From IMG/VR virus record IMGVR_UViG_3300032093_009077, positions 1 to 64,000 of that record: DNA of 64,000 nt; one strand, given 5' to 3'. The stretch comes from a virus. The position numbers and the translations under genes are program-made. Shown here one piece after another: positions 40,153 through 48,405 of this stretch. Below the pieces are notes generated by a model, which was given only the letters and a program-made list of their open reading frames with translations, did not search any database and was not told where the DNA came from. How positions within the stretch are numbered: the first letter of the stretch is position 1; each line of letters begins with the position of its first letter.

Positions 40153-42644
40153 AATTTAAAGATTTTTTATTTGAGCAGAGAGAAAAACACGCTGTTATGG
40201 CATTTGGTCGCCTTAATCCACCAACTCTCGGACACGAAAAACTAGTCAATAAAGTCAAAAGTATCGCACAAAAGGTTGGCGGTACTGCACATATCGTAGT
40301 TTCGCACTCTCAAGATTCTGAGAAAAATCCACTCTCCGCAGCACAAAAATTAAAACATGCTAAACGTGCATTTCCTGGTGTCCATGTTATGGCATCAGAC
40401 AAAGAGGCACCAAATTTTTTAGCACAGGCCGCCAAGTTACACAAAGCAGGTGTGACTCATTTTCATATGGTTGGTGGCCAAGATCGTGTAGAAGAATTTC
40501 ATAATCTTCTACACAAATATAATGGTGTAAAAGGACCACATGGTCGTTTTAATTTTAAAAAGATAGAAGTACACTCAGCAGGTGATAGAGATCCTGATTC
40601 TGAAGGTGTAGAAGGTATGTCAGCAAGTAAGATGAGAGAACACGCAAAAACAAATAATTTTGCTCACTTTAAAAAAGGTGTGCCATCAACAATGTCACAT
40701 GAACATGCATTTGAAATGTTCAAAGATGTTCGTAAAGGTATGGGATTGAAAGAAGATGTGAACACCGATTTTGAAGAATTACTTAATGAAGGTGTGCATG
40801 ACAAATCAATCTTCAAAGCAGTTTTCTTGGCAGGTGGTCCTGGTTCTGGTAAAGATTATGTTTTGGATAATACATTACAAGGACATGGTCTTGTTGAAAT
40901 TAATTCTGATAAGGCATTAGAGTTTTTAATGGACAAACATGGTCTTGATAAAACAATGCCTGCAACCGAGAAACATCGCCGTGATTTAGTTCGTGGTAAA
41001 GCCAAGAATATGACTGAGTTGCGTCAACGCCTTGCATTAATGGGTCGTAATGGTCTTATCATTAATGGTACAGGTGATGATGCAGAAAAGATTGGAACAA
41101 TTAAAAAGAAGTTAGAAGAATTAGGTTACGAGTCATCAATGGTAATGGTGAATACTGCTGATGATGTGTCGATGCAAAGAAACATTGAACGTGGCCAAAG
41201 AGGTGGTCGTACAGTACCAGAAGAAATAAGAAAACAAAAATGGGATGCATCACAAAATGCAAGACCAAAGTATGCAGAAATGTTTAAAGATAACTATCAT
41301 GAGTTTGACAATTCACAAGATTTGCGTACTGCACCACCAGAAGTTGTAAAAGCAAAAACAGAAGAATTAACACAAATTTATAAAAACATTCAAAAGTTTA
41401 CAAATAAACCAGCGAAGAATGATACATCTAAAAATTGGATTGCTTCTGAATTACAGAGAAAAGATCTGATGAAAGTAAACAAAGAAGTTGAAGTAAAAGA
41501 ACCACATTCATCATCTAAGGCTGCAGAAGATGCCAAGAAAAGAGGTTTACAATATTATGGTTTTGGTAGATATGGAACGAATGGTAAAGTTACATTCCGT
41601 TCTGTGCATGATAGATTAGTTGAAGTACCGAAAGAACCTATGAAAAAACCTGTCAACGAAGAATTTGAAGAATTGATTGCAGAAGATTTACGCAAGTGGT
41701 TTAGTAAAACAGATCCAGAAGGTGGTTGGAAAAGAATTAACAGTAAAGGTGAAGCAATTGGTCCTTGTGCAAGAGAACCAGGTGAACCAAAACCAAAATG
41801 TATGTCAAATGAGAAGCGTGCTAAATTAAGTAAAAAAGAAAGAGCATCAGCAGTTGCAGCTAAACGCCGCCATGATCCTGTTGCTGATCGATCTGGTAAA
41901 GGTGGAAAACCTGTAAACGTTTCTAATTTTGGTAAAGGTAAATTATCTGAATCATATGAATTATCCGATAGAGATTCATTAAATGTATTATTGTTAGGCA
42001 CTTCAATTGATGAAGTTGATCTTAATAATTTTGAAGAACAAAAGAAACCAAAATATCTTACGGATAAAAATGGTAAAGTAAGAACATTTATGCTTCGAGC
42101 AGCTGCTGCAAGAGAAGCACATACACAGAATGGTATTGTAATGCCATATAAAAATGGTTATGTAATTAAATTAAACGAGGAGAATGAAGATGTTAAACTT
42201 TCTGAAGAATCTATTTTCAACACCACAACCAGAAGTTCTGGACTCATTAGCGAAAACACCAAGCCAGAGAAAAGAAGAATCATCGGCGGCACCACAGCCT
42301 ACGGTTTCGCAAAAAAGCACGCCTACGCCGGAGAAGAAACCAGCAGTGATGAAGAATCCTCCGGCCAAATCAAAAAAATCACCCTCGCCGAAATCTGGAA
42401 AAGGAAAAAAGAAGTAAAAGAATCAATTGACAAAGGCATCGAACCAGGTATTTCTATGGCAGCTGCCGGCGAATCAATTGGTCGAGATATGGGTGAAAAG
42501 AACCGTAAAAAAGATGGTAAAGTTACGGTTACAAATGAAATGACTGGTGATGAAACTGGTGCATCGATTGGTGCTCAGAAAGAAGATGAATTAAAGAAAA
42601 AAGGAATTAACCTTTCAACATTTAAAACAAAGAACCCAATATGA
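40149..42644 (+). CDS. multi-domain head precursor: nucleotidyltransferase + P-loop kinase + basic module
   Basis: 831 residues. Residues 1-10 MKFKDFLFEQ resemble a capsid-targeting peptide. Residues 15-200: nucleotidyltransferase (FGRLNPPTLGH; MVGGQDRVEEFH; MSASKMRE), NMN-adenylyltransferase-like. Then DFEELLNEG (about 211-219) and a P-loop kinase, FLAGGPGSGKDYVL with INSDKALE and RGQRGGR. A second EEFEELIAED precedes a basic module with GGWKRINSKGEAIGPC. These [IL]-x-E sites could be cut by the prohead protease, releasing separate enzymes inside the capsid. The NMNAT-kinase order recalls NadR. NAD synthesis is inferred. A small gene is overprinted at 42190. Confidence 0.75.
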   Translation: MKFKDFLFEQREKHAVMAFGRLNPPTLGHEKLVNKVKSIAQKVGGTAHIVVSHSQDSEKNPLSAAQKLKHAKRAFPGVHVMASDKEAPNFLAQAAKLHKAGVTHFHMVGGQDRVEEFHNLLHKYNGVKGPHGRFNFKKIEVHSAGDRDPDSEGVEGMSASKMREHAKTNNFAHFKKGVPSTMSHEHAFEMFKDVRKGMGLKEDVNTDFEELLNEGVHDKSIFKAVFLAGGPGSGKDYVLDNTLQGHGLVEINSDKALEFLMDKHGLDKTMPATEKHRRDLVRGKAKNMTELRQRLALMGRNGLIINGTGDDAEKIGTIKKKLEELGYESSMVMVNTADDVSMQRNIERGQRGGRTVPEEIRKQKWDASQNARPKYAEMFKDNYHEFDNSQDLRTAPPEVVKAKTEELTQIYKNIQKFTNKPAKNDTSKNWIASELQRKDLMKVNKEVEVKEPHSSSKAAEDAKKRGLQYYGFGRYGTNGKVTFRSVHDRLVEVPKEPMKKPVNEEFEELIAEDLRKWFSKTDPEGGWKRINSKGEAIGPCAREPGEPKPKCMSNEKRAKLSKKERASAVAAKRRHDPVADRSGKGGKPVNVSNFGKGKLSESYELSDRDSLNVLLLGTSIDEVDLNNFEEQKKPKYLTDKNGKVRTFMLRAAAAREAHTQNGIVMPYKNGYVIKLNEENEDVKLSEESIFNTTTRSSGLISENTKPEKRRIIGGTTAYGFAKKHAYAGEETSSDEESSGQIKKITLAEIWKRKKEVKESIDKGIEPGISMAAAGESIGRDMGEKNRKKDGKVTVTNEMTGDETGASIGAQKEDELKKKGINLSTFKTKNPI
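42190..42417 (+). CDS. candidate overprinted small P/K/S-rich protein
   Basis: 75 residues in an alternative frame inside the 40149 gene. GAGGAG lies 7 bp before ATG 42190 (a second ATG is at 42184). The product starts MLNFLKNLFSTPQPEV and ends in a lysine-rich tail (KKSPSPKSGKGKKK). Over this stretch the host frame switches to C-rich third positions unlike the rest of the gene, as expected if two frames are constrained. It may equally be a chance ORF. Confidence 0.45.
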   Translation: MLNFLKNLFSTPQPEVLDSLAKTPSQRKEESSAAPQPTVSQKSTPTPEKKPAVMKNPPAKSKKSPSPKSGKGKKK

Positions 42645-43030
42645 AAAGACTAAAAGATTTTATTGCAGAACGTTGCTGGCCAGGATACAAACCTGCTCCA
42701 GGAAAAACTGCATACTCAAAAGGTTCTTGCGTAAAAGAAGAAGAACAAATCGATGAAGTGGCCGCATGGCAACGCAAAGAAGGTAAAAATCCTGAAGGTG
42801 GTTTGAATCGTAAAGGTATTGAATCATATCGCCGTGAAAATCCAGGTTCAAAACTTTCAATGGCAGTCACAACAAAACCAAGCAAATTGAAACCTGGTTC
42901 AAAAGCCGCTAATCGCCGTAAATCATTCTGTGCAAGAATGGGTGGAATGAAGAAGCGTTTAACATCTGCTAAAACCGCAAATGATCCCGATTCACGCATC
43001 AATAAAGCACTAAGAAAGTGGAACTGTTAA
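42641..43030 (+). CDS. small basic head-associated protein (DUF6321-like)
   Basis: 129 residues. MKRLKDFIAERCWPG is a capsid-targeting-like start with an I-A-E site; EEEQIDEVAAW gives a second I-D-E site. The remainder (NPEGGLNRKGIESYRREN, RRKSFCARMGGMKKRL, INKALRKWNC) matches the cysteine-containing basic module widespread in T4-like phages. Likely packaged with DNA. Overlaps the precursor gene by 4 nt. Confidence 0.75.
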   Translation: MKRLKDFIAERCWPGYKPAPGKTAYSKGSCVKEEEQIDEVAAWQRKEGKNPEGGLNRKGIESYRRENPGSKLSMAVTTKPSKLKPGSKAANRRKSFCARMGGMKKRLTSAKTANDPDSRINKALRKWNC

Positions 43031-43036
43031 TATATT

Positions 43037-44452
43037 ATGACACAATTTACGACACAAACAAATCAGTTTTTAAACACCAATAGGCACATCTATGAGGTCA
43101 TGTATTTGGCCAATGGTGCCAATGGTGATATTGTGTCGACCGGAAATAGATTGCCAGTTGATGCTGCATTTTCTGGCACTGCTGGTGATGCTTTTGGCCG
43201 TTTGCGTGTTGCAGAACCATTTACACTTGGTGACTACAAACATCTTTACGCAATTGACCCAAACTTTATAGATTTTACTGCAAATGGCGGTTCAGTTGTG
43301 TTTACAGGAAATACTGCTTCTGCTACACTATCAACAAACAATAGCACATCATCTGTATCGGTACACCAAAGTAAATTTTATCATAGTTATCAACCAGGCA
43401 AATCACAAGTTATTCTTTCTTCTGTTGTGTTTGGGTACGCACAACAAAATGTGACAAAGAGAACTGGATACTTTGATGACCGTGATGGAATTTATTTTGA
43501 GCAAGTTGGTTCAAACACATCAACCGGCACAGATAACGGAACATTAAATTTTGTAATTCGTTCTTTTGTTACTGGTACTCCATTAGAAACAGATATTGGT
43601 TCTTATAAGCGTAGAGTGCCACAATCACAATGGAATGTTGACCGCTGTGATGGCACAGGAGCATCAGGTTTCAATATCGATACTTCAAAAACACAATTAA
43701 TTTATATTGACTTTCAATGGTTAGGTGTTGGTCGTGTTCGTGTTGGTTTTGTTCACGATGGTGCGTTTATTATAGCACATGAATACTATCACTCAAATGT
43801 ATTGGATGAAGTTTATATTTCAAATCCAAATTTACCAGTTCGTTGTGAAATAAGAAATACAGGAACAACTTCTGGCGGTTCTATGGATCAAATATGTGCT
43901 ACTGTTATTGCAGAGGGTGGTTACAATGAATCTGGACTTGATTGGTCGGTTGTTGGTGATGCAAGAACAACAGCTACACCATCTGCGACAGAATTGCCAC
44001 TTATTGCATTGAGATTAAAAAATACATTTCAAACTTACCCTAATAGATTAAGTGTAAAATTGGAAACTCTTTCACTATATGCGGAAACAAATAGTATTAT
44101 TTTTAAGATTATAAAATTACCAAATCAAGGACATTTGGCAAATAGCACAGGTGCGTTAGTGTGGACTTCAGCAGATTCGGATAGTGGTTGTGAATATTGC
44201 GTTAATGCTAATACATATGATTCAGCTAACGGAGATATGTTATTGTCTGGATTTGTTCCGTCAGGGTCATCACAAAATTCCTTGTCACCAGTAAGCACCG
44301 GAGGAATTTCTACCGCAAAGAAAAATATTATTACACAAAATTTTGATTCAACAAATTCAGAAGTATATGTAGTAGTGGTCAGAACAATTACAACAGCCGG
44401 TAATCAATCTGCAACCGTAGCAGCTGCATTACAATGGCGAGAAATTTATTAA
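43037..44452 (+). CDS. virion structural protein
   Basis: 471 residues, beta-rich, low in charge, rich in Ser/Thr/Asn. The N-terminal GDAFGRLRVAEPFTLGDYK is a signature of structural proteins in T4-like phages of cyanobacteria and other aquatic hosts. Further motifs WNVDRCDGTG and IDFQWLGVGRVRVGFVHDG belong to the same family. Probably a fibre- or head-associated protein; location cannot be fixed from sequence. Weak ribosome site. Confidence 0.78.
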   Translation: MTQFTTQTNQFLNTNRHIYEVMYLANGANGDIVSTGNRLPVDAAFSGTAGDAFGRLRVAEPFTLGDYKHLYAIDPNFIDFTANGGSVVFTGNTASATLSTNNSTSSVSVHQSKFYHSYQPGKSQVILSSVVFGYAQQNVTKRTGYFDDRDGIYFEQVGSNTSTGTDNGTLNFVIRSFVTGTPLETDIGSYKRRVPQSQWNVDRCDGTGASGFNIDTSKTQLIYIDFQWLGVGRVRVGFVHDGAFIIAHEYYHSNVLDEVYISNPNLPVRCEIRNTGTTSGGSMDQICATVIAEGGYNESGLDWSVVGDARTTATPSATELPLIALRLKNTFQTYPNRLSVKLETLSLYAETNSIIFKIIKLPNQGHLANSTGALVWTSADSDSGCEYCVNANTYDSANGDMLLSGFVPSGSSQNSLSPVSTGGISTAKKNIITQNFDSTNSEVYVVVVRTITTAGNQSATVAAALQWREIY

Positions 44453-44469
44453 AACTCAGGAGAAAAACC

Positions 44470-45243
44470 ATGCAATTTGACAACCAAAAAACAAGAAATG
44501 TCGCAGATGTAGTTGCCAAGATTTTGGCTGGTGAATCTGCAAAGCAGGAACCAAAGATGTTGGAAGAAGAATTAAAAGGTCAACAACATAAGATTGATGC
44601 CAATAAAAATAACAAGATTGATGCTCACGACTTCAAACTGCTTCGTGCTAAAAAAGAAGTGAAGAAAGAAGAAGTAGAGCAGATTGATGAAGTATTTGAA
44701 AAAGATGATCCTGTAGGCACCAAAAAGAAAACAACTATGGGAACAGCAACAAAAACTGCAACAGGTATGAAACACGAAAGAACACCCGAGAAAGATCTTG
44801 AAGCAGGCGTCACAGATTGGGATAAAGAAGAAAGATTAGCAAAAAGACATTTGAGTCCTAAACCTGCTAAGAAAAAATATGGTGCTCGTCAAAATTATAT
44901 TCGTTCTACCCGTGTAAATGAATCTTTTACAGGATTACTTTCACAGTATCAAGAAGGCGGATTAAAGAATCTTTTTGAATCACTTAAAAAAGAAGAAGAA
45001 GTTTTAAATGAAGAAGTAAAAGAAGAAACTGTAGAAGTTGAAGTCACCGATTTAAATGCAACAAATGGTGTTGCCATCGAAACCATTGAAGAGCGTACAC
45101 TTACAGAGCCAGAAACTGCAAAGAAAGAAGAAATTGTTAAGTCGATGAAAAAGAAAATGTCTGGCTTTAAACAGCGTTATGGTGAGGACGCTAAATCAGT
45201 AATGTATGCCACCGCCACCAAAATGGCCAAGAAAGGTGCCTGA
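44470..45243 (+). CDS. acidic/basic head-core-like protein with EF-hand-type loop
   Basis: 257 residues from ATG 44470 (CAGGAG 8-13 bp upstream). An EF-hand-like loop DANKNNKIDAHD (about 45-56) is followed by KKEEVEQIDE, a repeated motif with an I-D-E site. Then charged helices, an NESFTGLLSQYQ segment and a C-terminal RYGEDAKSVMYATATKMAKK module common to T4-like phage head proteins. Probably a packaged, processed protein. Disorder is predicted by eye from composition. Confidence 0.7.
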   Translation: MQFDNQKTRNVADVVAKILAGESAKQEPKMLEEELKGQQHKIDANKNNKIDAHDFKLLRAKKEVKKEEVEQIDEVFEKDDPVGTKKKTTMGTATKTATGMKHERTPEKDLEAGVTDWDKEERLAKRHLSPKPAKKKYGARQNYIRSTRVNESFTGLLSQYQEGGLKNLFESLKKEEEVLNEEVKEETVEVEVTDLNATNGVAIETIEERTLTEPETAKKEEIVKSMKKKMSGFKQRYGEDAKSVMYATATKMAKKGA

Positions 45244-45244
45244 A

Positions 45245-46225
45245 ATGAAAAAACCGTCTGAAGTTTTCAGCAGTATTCGTTACGCTAAAGGTAAATCAAA
45301 AGATAAACCTCATACATCAACAGACAATGAGGAACATTATACCGTTGGCGAAAAAGAATACGATCAACAAGTAAAACATGTCAAAAAAATGGCGATGCAG
45401 GAACAAAGTGATACCATGGAAAAAGTTGAAATGGTAAAATCACAATTGCATTTCATCAAATATGCTTGCGAAGAAATTCTTGAATATATTGATATGGGCG
45501 GTGAAGTTGAAGAATGGTATCAAGTTAAAGTTGCCAAATCTTTTAGTGAGTTTGAAAGTCTCCATGCATTTATGGAAGGCGAATCTCGCCGTAAAGGTAT
45601 GAAAGAAGAAGTGGAACAGTTAGATGAATTATCACCATCTACAGTTTCTTCTTATAAAACTCAAGCACAAAAAAGTATTCAACAATTAAAACCACATGCC
45701 GAAAAAGGTGAGTATCGTGATATTGCTAAAAATATCATGCAACGCCGTCAAAAAGGCCTTGCTGCAGCCATGAAGCGTGAAGAAGTAGAACAGTTAGATG
45801 AAAAGAATGTTCCTACGAACCCATCTTTATGGTCGAGAGCAAAAGCGTTAGCACGATCAAAGTTTGATGTGTATCCATCAGCATATGCAAATGGTTGGGC
45901 ATCAAAATGGTATAAAGGAAAAGGTGGTGGTTGGAAATCTGTAAGTGAATCTGTAGAAAATCCTCCATTCGAAGGTGGTACAAAATCAAAAGAAAAAGTA
46001 GTACCCGGCAAACATGGTAAAGGATATTCGACTGCTCGCCATCTTGCTCGTATGGCCATGAAAAAACAAGTCGAAAAGATGAAAAAGGCACCTATGAAAG
46101 AAGAAACTCGTAAGGCTGCTATTGTAAAAGACATTATGAAGAAGAAAACTGAACCCGATGATAAGTTTCAAGCAAATCCAACACTTACTTCACAGGTTCA
46201 AAAGGTCGATAACGCAGTAACATAA
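45245..46225 (+). CDS. modular head-associated protein with EEVEQLDE repeats
   Basis: 326 residues from ATG 45245. Two EEVEQLDE sites (about residues 122 and 183) separate modules: an N-terminal helical part (QSDTMEKVEMVKSQL), a middle helical part (LSPSTVSSYKTQAQKS), and a C-terminal basic module (KFDVYPSAYANGWASKWYK, GGGWK) typical of T4-like phages. Each site fits the prohead protease rule [IL]-x-E. It ends in a late-promoter-like motif. Confidence 0.72.
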   Translation: MKKPSEVFSSIRYAKGKSKDKPHTSTDNEEHYTVGEKEYDQQVKHVKKMAMQEQSDTMEKVEMVKSQLHFIKYACEEILEYIDMGGEVEEWYQVKVAKSFSEFESLHAFMEGESRRKGMKEEVEQLDELSPSTVSSYKTQAQKSIQQLKPHAEKGEYRDIAKNIMQRRQKGLAAAMKREEVEQLDEKNVPTNPSLWSRAKALARSKFDVYPSAYANGWASKWYKGKGGGWKSVSESVENPPFEGGTKSKEKVVPGKHGKGYSTARHLARMAMKKQVEKMKKAPMKEETRKAAIVKDIMKKKTEPDDKFQANPTLTSQVQKVDNAVT

Positions 46226-46228
46226 ATA
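46221..46228 (+). promoter_or_regulatory. late-promoter-like CATAAATA
   Basis: One mismatch to TATAAATA; 25 bp before the start at 46254 and its TTAGGAG site. Fits strong late expression of a structural protein. Confidence 0.6.
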
Positions 46229-46253
46229 CCAAATAAATTTTTAGGAGAAAGAA

Positions 46254-46592
46254 ATGCCTTTATTTTCTGCAACTGATGCCAATACTGGCGCACCAAAATT
46301 TGCCGTTGCTGGCGGACTCGGTGTGTCTGCTAATGGTTATACACTCTATGCAAATACTACTACTGGTGCGTATGTACCAGGCGCCGCTATCGGTGTTTTT
46401 GGTGTAGATACTACAGAGATTGCTCTTGCTGCAAACAAAGCAAACAAACCAGCTCATACTGGTTGGGTTTTACGCACAGCAGGAACAGGTGGTCGTGAAG
46501 GTCGTGTGCAAACGGAAGTCATTGTTGCTGGCGGTATGAGTGGAGACATTCAAACAACAGCTAATGATAATATCGTTTACGCTAACACCTAA
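46254..46592 (+). CDS. small virion structural protein
   Basis: 112 residues, Gly/Ala/Thr-rich, beta type. GLGVSANGYTLYANTTTGAYVPGAAIGVFGVD and HTGWVLRTAGTGGREGRV (short parts of a conserved structural family in T4-like aquatic phages). Good ribosome site and late promoter imply high expression, as for a head decoration protein; that role is inferred. Confidence 0.75.
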   Translation: MPLFSATDANTGAPKFAVAGGLGVSANGYTLYANTTTGAYVPGAAIGVFGVDTTEIALAANKANKPAHTGWVLRTAGTGGREGRVQTEVIVAGGMSGDIQTTANDNIVYANT

Positions 46593-47002
46593 TGATTCAC
46601 TTTAAAGAATTTCTGAATATAGATCCAGGTCAAGCAGAAGAAGCGCACGAGCCTTCTCAACGTGCATCTTCTTCTGTTTTAAACCCTCATATTCAGAGTG
46701 AAATAAACAGTTTGTTATACAGGGAACTAAATGAGTTTCCTGTACCAAACGCACAGGCTGGCATACAAAAGATTCGCAAAACATTACATCGTTTTGGTCT
46801 TGATATGCCTGCTCTATATGATTTAGATCCTGAAGGTGATGAAATTACTTTTGATTTAAATCAGTATGACAACCCTGATGTAATGATTTACCTTTATGTT
46901 TTATATGCTATTACCGATGACGGTTATTATGATTTCTATGCACAGGTAGGTGATGAAGAAACAATTGATAATCTAGTATCGGAGGAAGATAACGAAGAAT
47001 AA
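46592..47002 (+). CDS. acidic protein with capsid-targeting-like start
   Basis: 136 residues. Starts MIHFKEFLNIDP, resembling the targeting peptides of the neighbouring head proteins but without a Glu after L-x. The rest is helical (SEINSLLYRELNEFPV, AGIQKIRKTLHRFGL) with an acidic end. Start and stop share bases with both neighbours. Function unknown. Confidence 0.7.
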   Translation: MIHFKEFLNIDPGQAEEAHEPSQRASSSVLNPHIQSEINSLLYRELNEFPVPNAQAGIQKIRKTLHRFGLDMPALYDLDPEGDEITFDLNQYDNPDVMIYLYVLYAITDDGYYDFYAQVGDEETIDNLVSEEDNEE

Positions 47003-47394
47003 TGTCTTTTGATAACTTGACGAATGATAATATTATGATGTATGCAATTAAATCGTATGATAGTCCTAATTGTGTAATGAGTGAATTTACTGAGGATATG
47101 AAACGATTTAATTATATCAAAAGACTTTTTCGGCGTTATACAAAATACGGTGAATTAAGAGAACGTTTGATTCTTAATCATCTGATAGTTTTATATAATG
47201 TTTTTGGTGTTGAACCAACCACACGCATGTTATTTTTTAAGATTAGTAAAAGTGATTGGTCTGCATTAAAAACTTATTTGTTGTTTTTAAGTTATATGCC
47301 AATTACGGTAAGAGGCATTAAAGGACAAAATATACAATCATCTGATATTGCTGTTGATATGACAATTGCAGATGTACTAAGAGACATAAAATGA
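47002..47394 (+). CDS. conserved-looking helical protein, unknown
   Basis: 130 residues. NIMMYAIKSYDSPNCVMSEF, then KRFNYIKRLFRRYTKYGELR and ERLILNHLIVLYNVFGVE form a pattern seen in many T4-like phages of aquatic bacteria, with unknown function. Overlaps its neighbours by 1 and 4 nt. Confidence 0.78.
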   Translation: MSFDNLTNDNIMMYAIKSYDSPNCVMSEFTEDMKRFNYIKRLFRRYTKYGELRERLILNHLIVLYNVFGVEPTTRMLFFKISKSDWSALKTYLLFLSYMPITVRGIKGQNIQSSDIAVDMTIADVLRDIK

Positions 47395-47630
47395 CCTGGT
47401 CAGACAAATATAAAAGAAGTATCGACTGTAATAATCCAAAAGGATTTTCACAGAGAGCTCATTGTCAAGGTAGAAAAAAGAGATTGAAAGAAGAAATGCC
47501 TGTCAACAATGTAAGTGGTGGTAATATTGCTGGCCTTGGTGTTGGATCTCAAGGCGAACCAGGTATTAAGAAAAGAAAGACTGCTTCGTTTATTGCTTAT
47601 ATGAGAAGAAAGAATGTTTCAAGCAATTAA
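47391..47630 (+). CDS. small basic protein with C-x-N-P-K-G-F motif
   Basis: 79 residues. KYKRSIDCNNPKGFSQRAHC then GRKKRLKEEM is a cysteine-containing basic module that recurs in T4-like head precursor proteins, here as a separate gene. C-terminus basic (KKRKTASFIAYMRRKN). Overlaps both neighbours. Possibly a DNA-associated head protein. Confidence 0.7.
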   Translation: MTWSDKYKRSIDCNNPKGFSQRAHCQGRKKRLKEEMPVNNVSGGNIAGLGVGSQGEPGIKKRKTASFIAYMRRKNVSSN

Positions 47631-48084
47631 ACTTGTCATTGTTTTGATTATCATTGCTGGTTTGGCCGCAGGTGGTTGGTATGTTACAAATCTAAAGGCA
47701 GACTTAGCGGTATCTGAAATGAACAATCAGAAGTTACAAGATGGTATACAAAAACAACAAGAATTATTAGAACAACAACAAAAAGATATTACACAAATAC
47801 AAGAAACAAATAAAGAACTGGCACAACAAAACGAAAAGAATAAAAAAGATGTAGATTCTCTTTCAAAGAAATTTTCTAAAAGAGATATTGGTGAAAGAGC
47901 AATAGAGAATCCAGAATTAGTAGAAAAGTTAGTAAATCGTGGTACAGTAAATGCCTTGCGTTGTATTGAATTGGCATCAGGTGCACCACTTAACGAAAAA
48001 GAAAAAGCAGCTAAAACCCCTGTAGAGGCAAACCGTGAATGTCCGTCCCTTATTGATCGCAACTATACTGCTCCCTCTCATTAG
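47614..48084 (+). CDS. i-spanin-like protein (Rz type)
   Basis: 156 residues. One N-terminal transmembrane helix (about 5-26, IKLVIVLIIIAGLAAGGWYV), then a long coiled coil (QDGIQKQQELLEQQQKDI and onwards to about 90) and a periplasmic C-terminus with two Cys. This type II topology is typical of inner-membrane spanins. The o-spanin-like lipoprotein gene starts inside its 3' end. Coding overlap of the two is typical of Rz/Rz1. Confidence 0.72.
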   Translation: MFQAIKLVIVLIIIAGLAAGGWYVTNLKADLAVSEMNNQKLQDGIQKQQELLEQQQKDITQIQETNKELAQQNEKNKKDVDSLSKKFSKRDIGERAIENPELVEKLVNRGTVNALRCIELASGAPLNEKEKAAKTPVEANRECPSLIDRNYTAPSH

Positions 48085-48403
48085 TGGTTGTTCTATACTT
48101 GGTTGGAAGTCTGTAGAGCCAATTGAGATAAAAACAAAAGCTGTAGAGAGAACAAGGTTAAACTTGTCCGACCCAGCACCAATTCAGGCAAGAGAATTAC
48201 AATGGGTTATTATTACAAAAGATAATGCTCAAGAAGTTTTTAAACGATTAGAAGAAAAAGGTGTTGATATAGTTCTGTTTGGATTGACCGATGAAGGTTA
48301 TGAACAGTTAGCATTGACGATGGCAGAATTAAGAAACTATATTGCACAACAGAAAACAATCATCATTAAATATAAAGATTACTACGAGCCTAAGGAAAAA
48401 TAA
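48035..48403 (+). CDS. o-spanin-like outer-membrane lipoprotein
   Basis: 122 residues, GTG start with GAGG 8 bp upstream. Signal peptide with lipobox LISGC (Cys19). The mature part is longer than Rz1 and has an alpha/beta look (ELQWVIITKDNAQEVFKRLE, VDIVLFGLTDEGYEQL). Overlap with the upstream coiled-coil protein supports a spanin pair, though the mature domain is not proline-rich. Alternative: an unrelated phage lipoprotein. Confidence 0.65.
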   Translation: MNVRPLLIATILLPLISGCSILGWKSVEPIEIKTKAVERTRLNLSDPAPIQARELQWVIITKDNAQEVFKRLEEKGVDIVLFGLTDEGYEQLALTMAELRNYIAQQKTIIIKYKDYYEPKEK

Positions 48404-48405
48404 AA

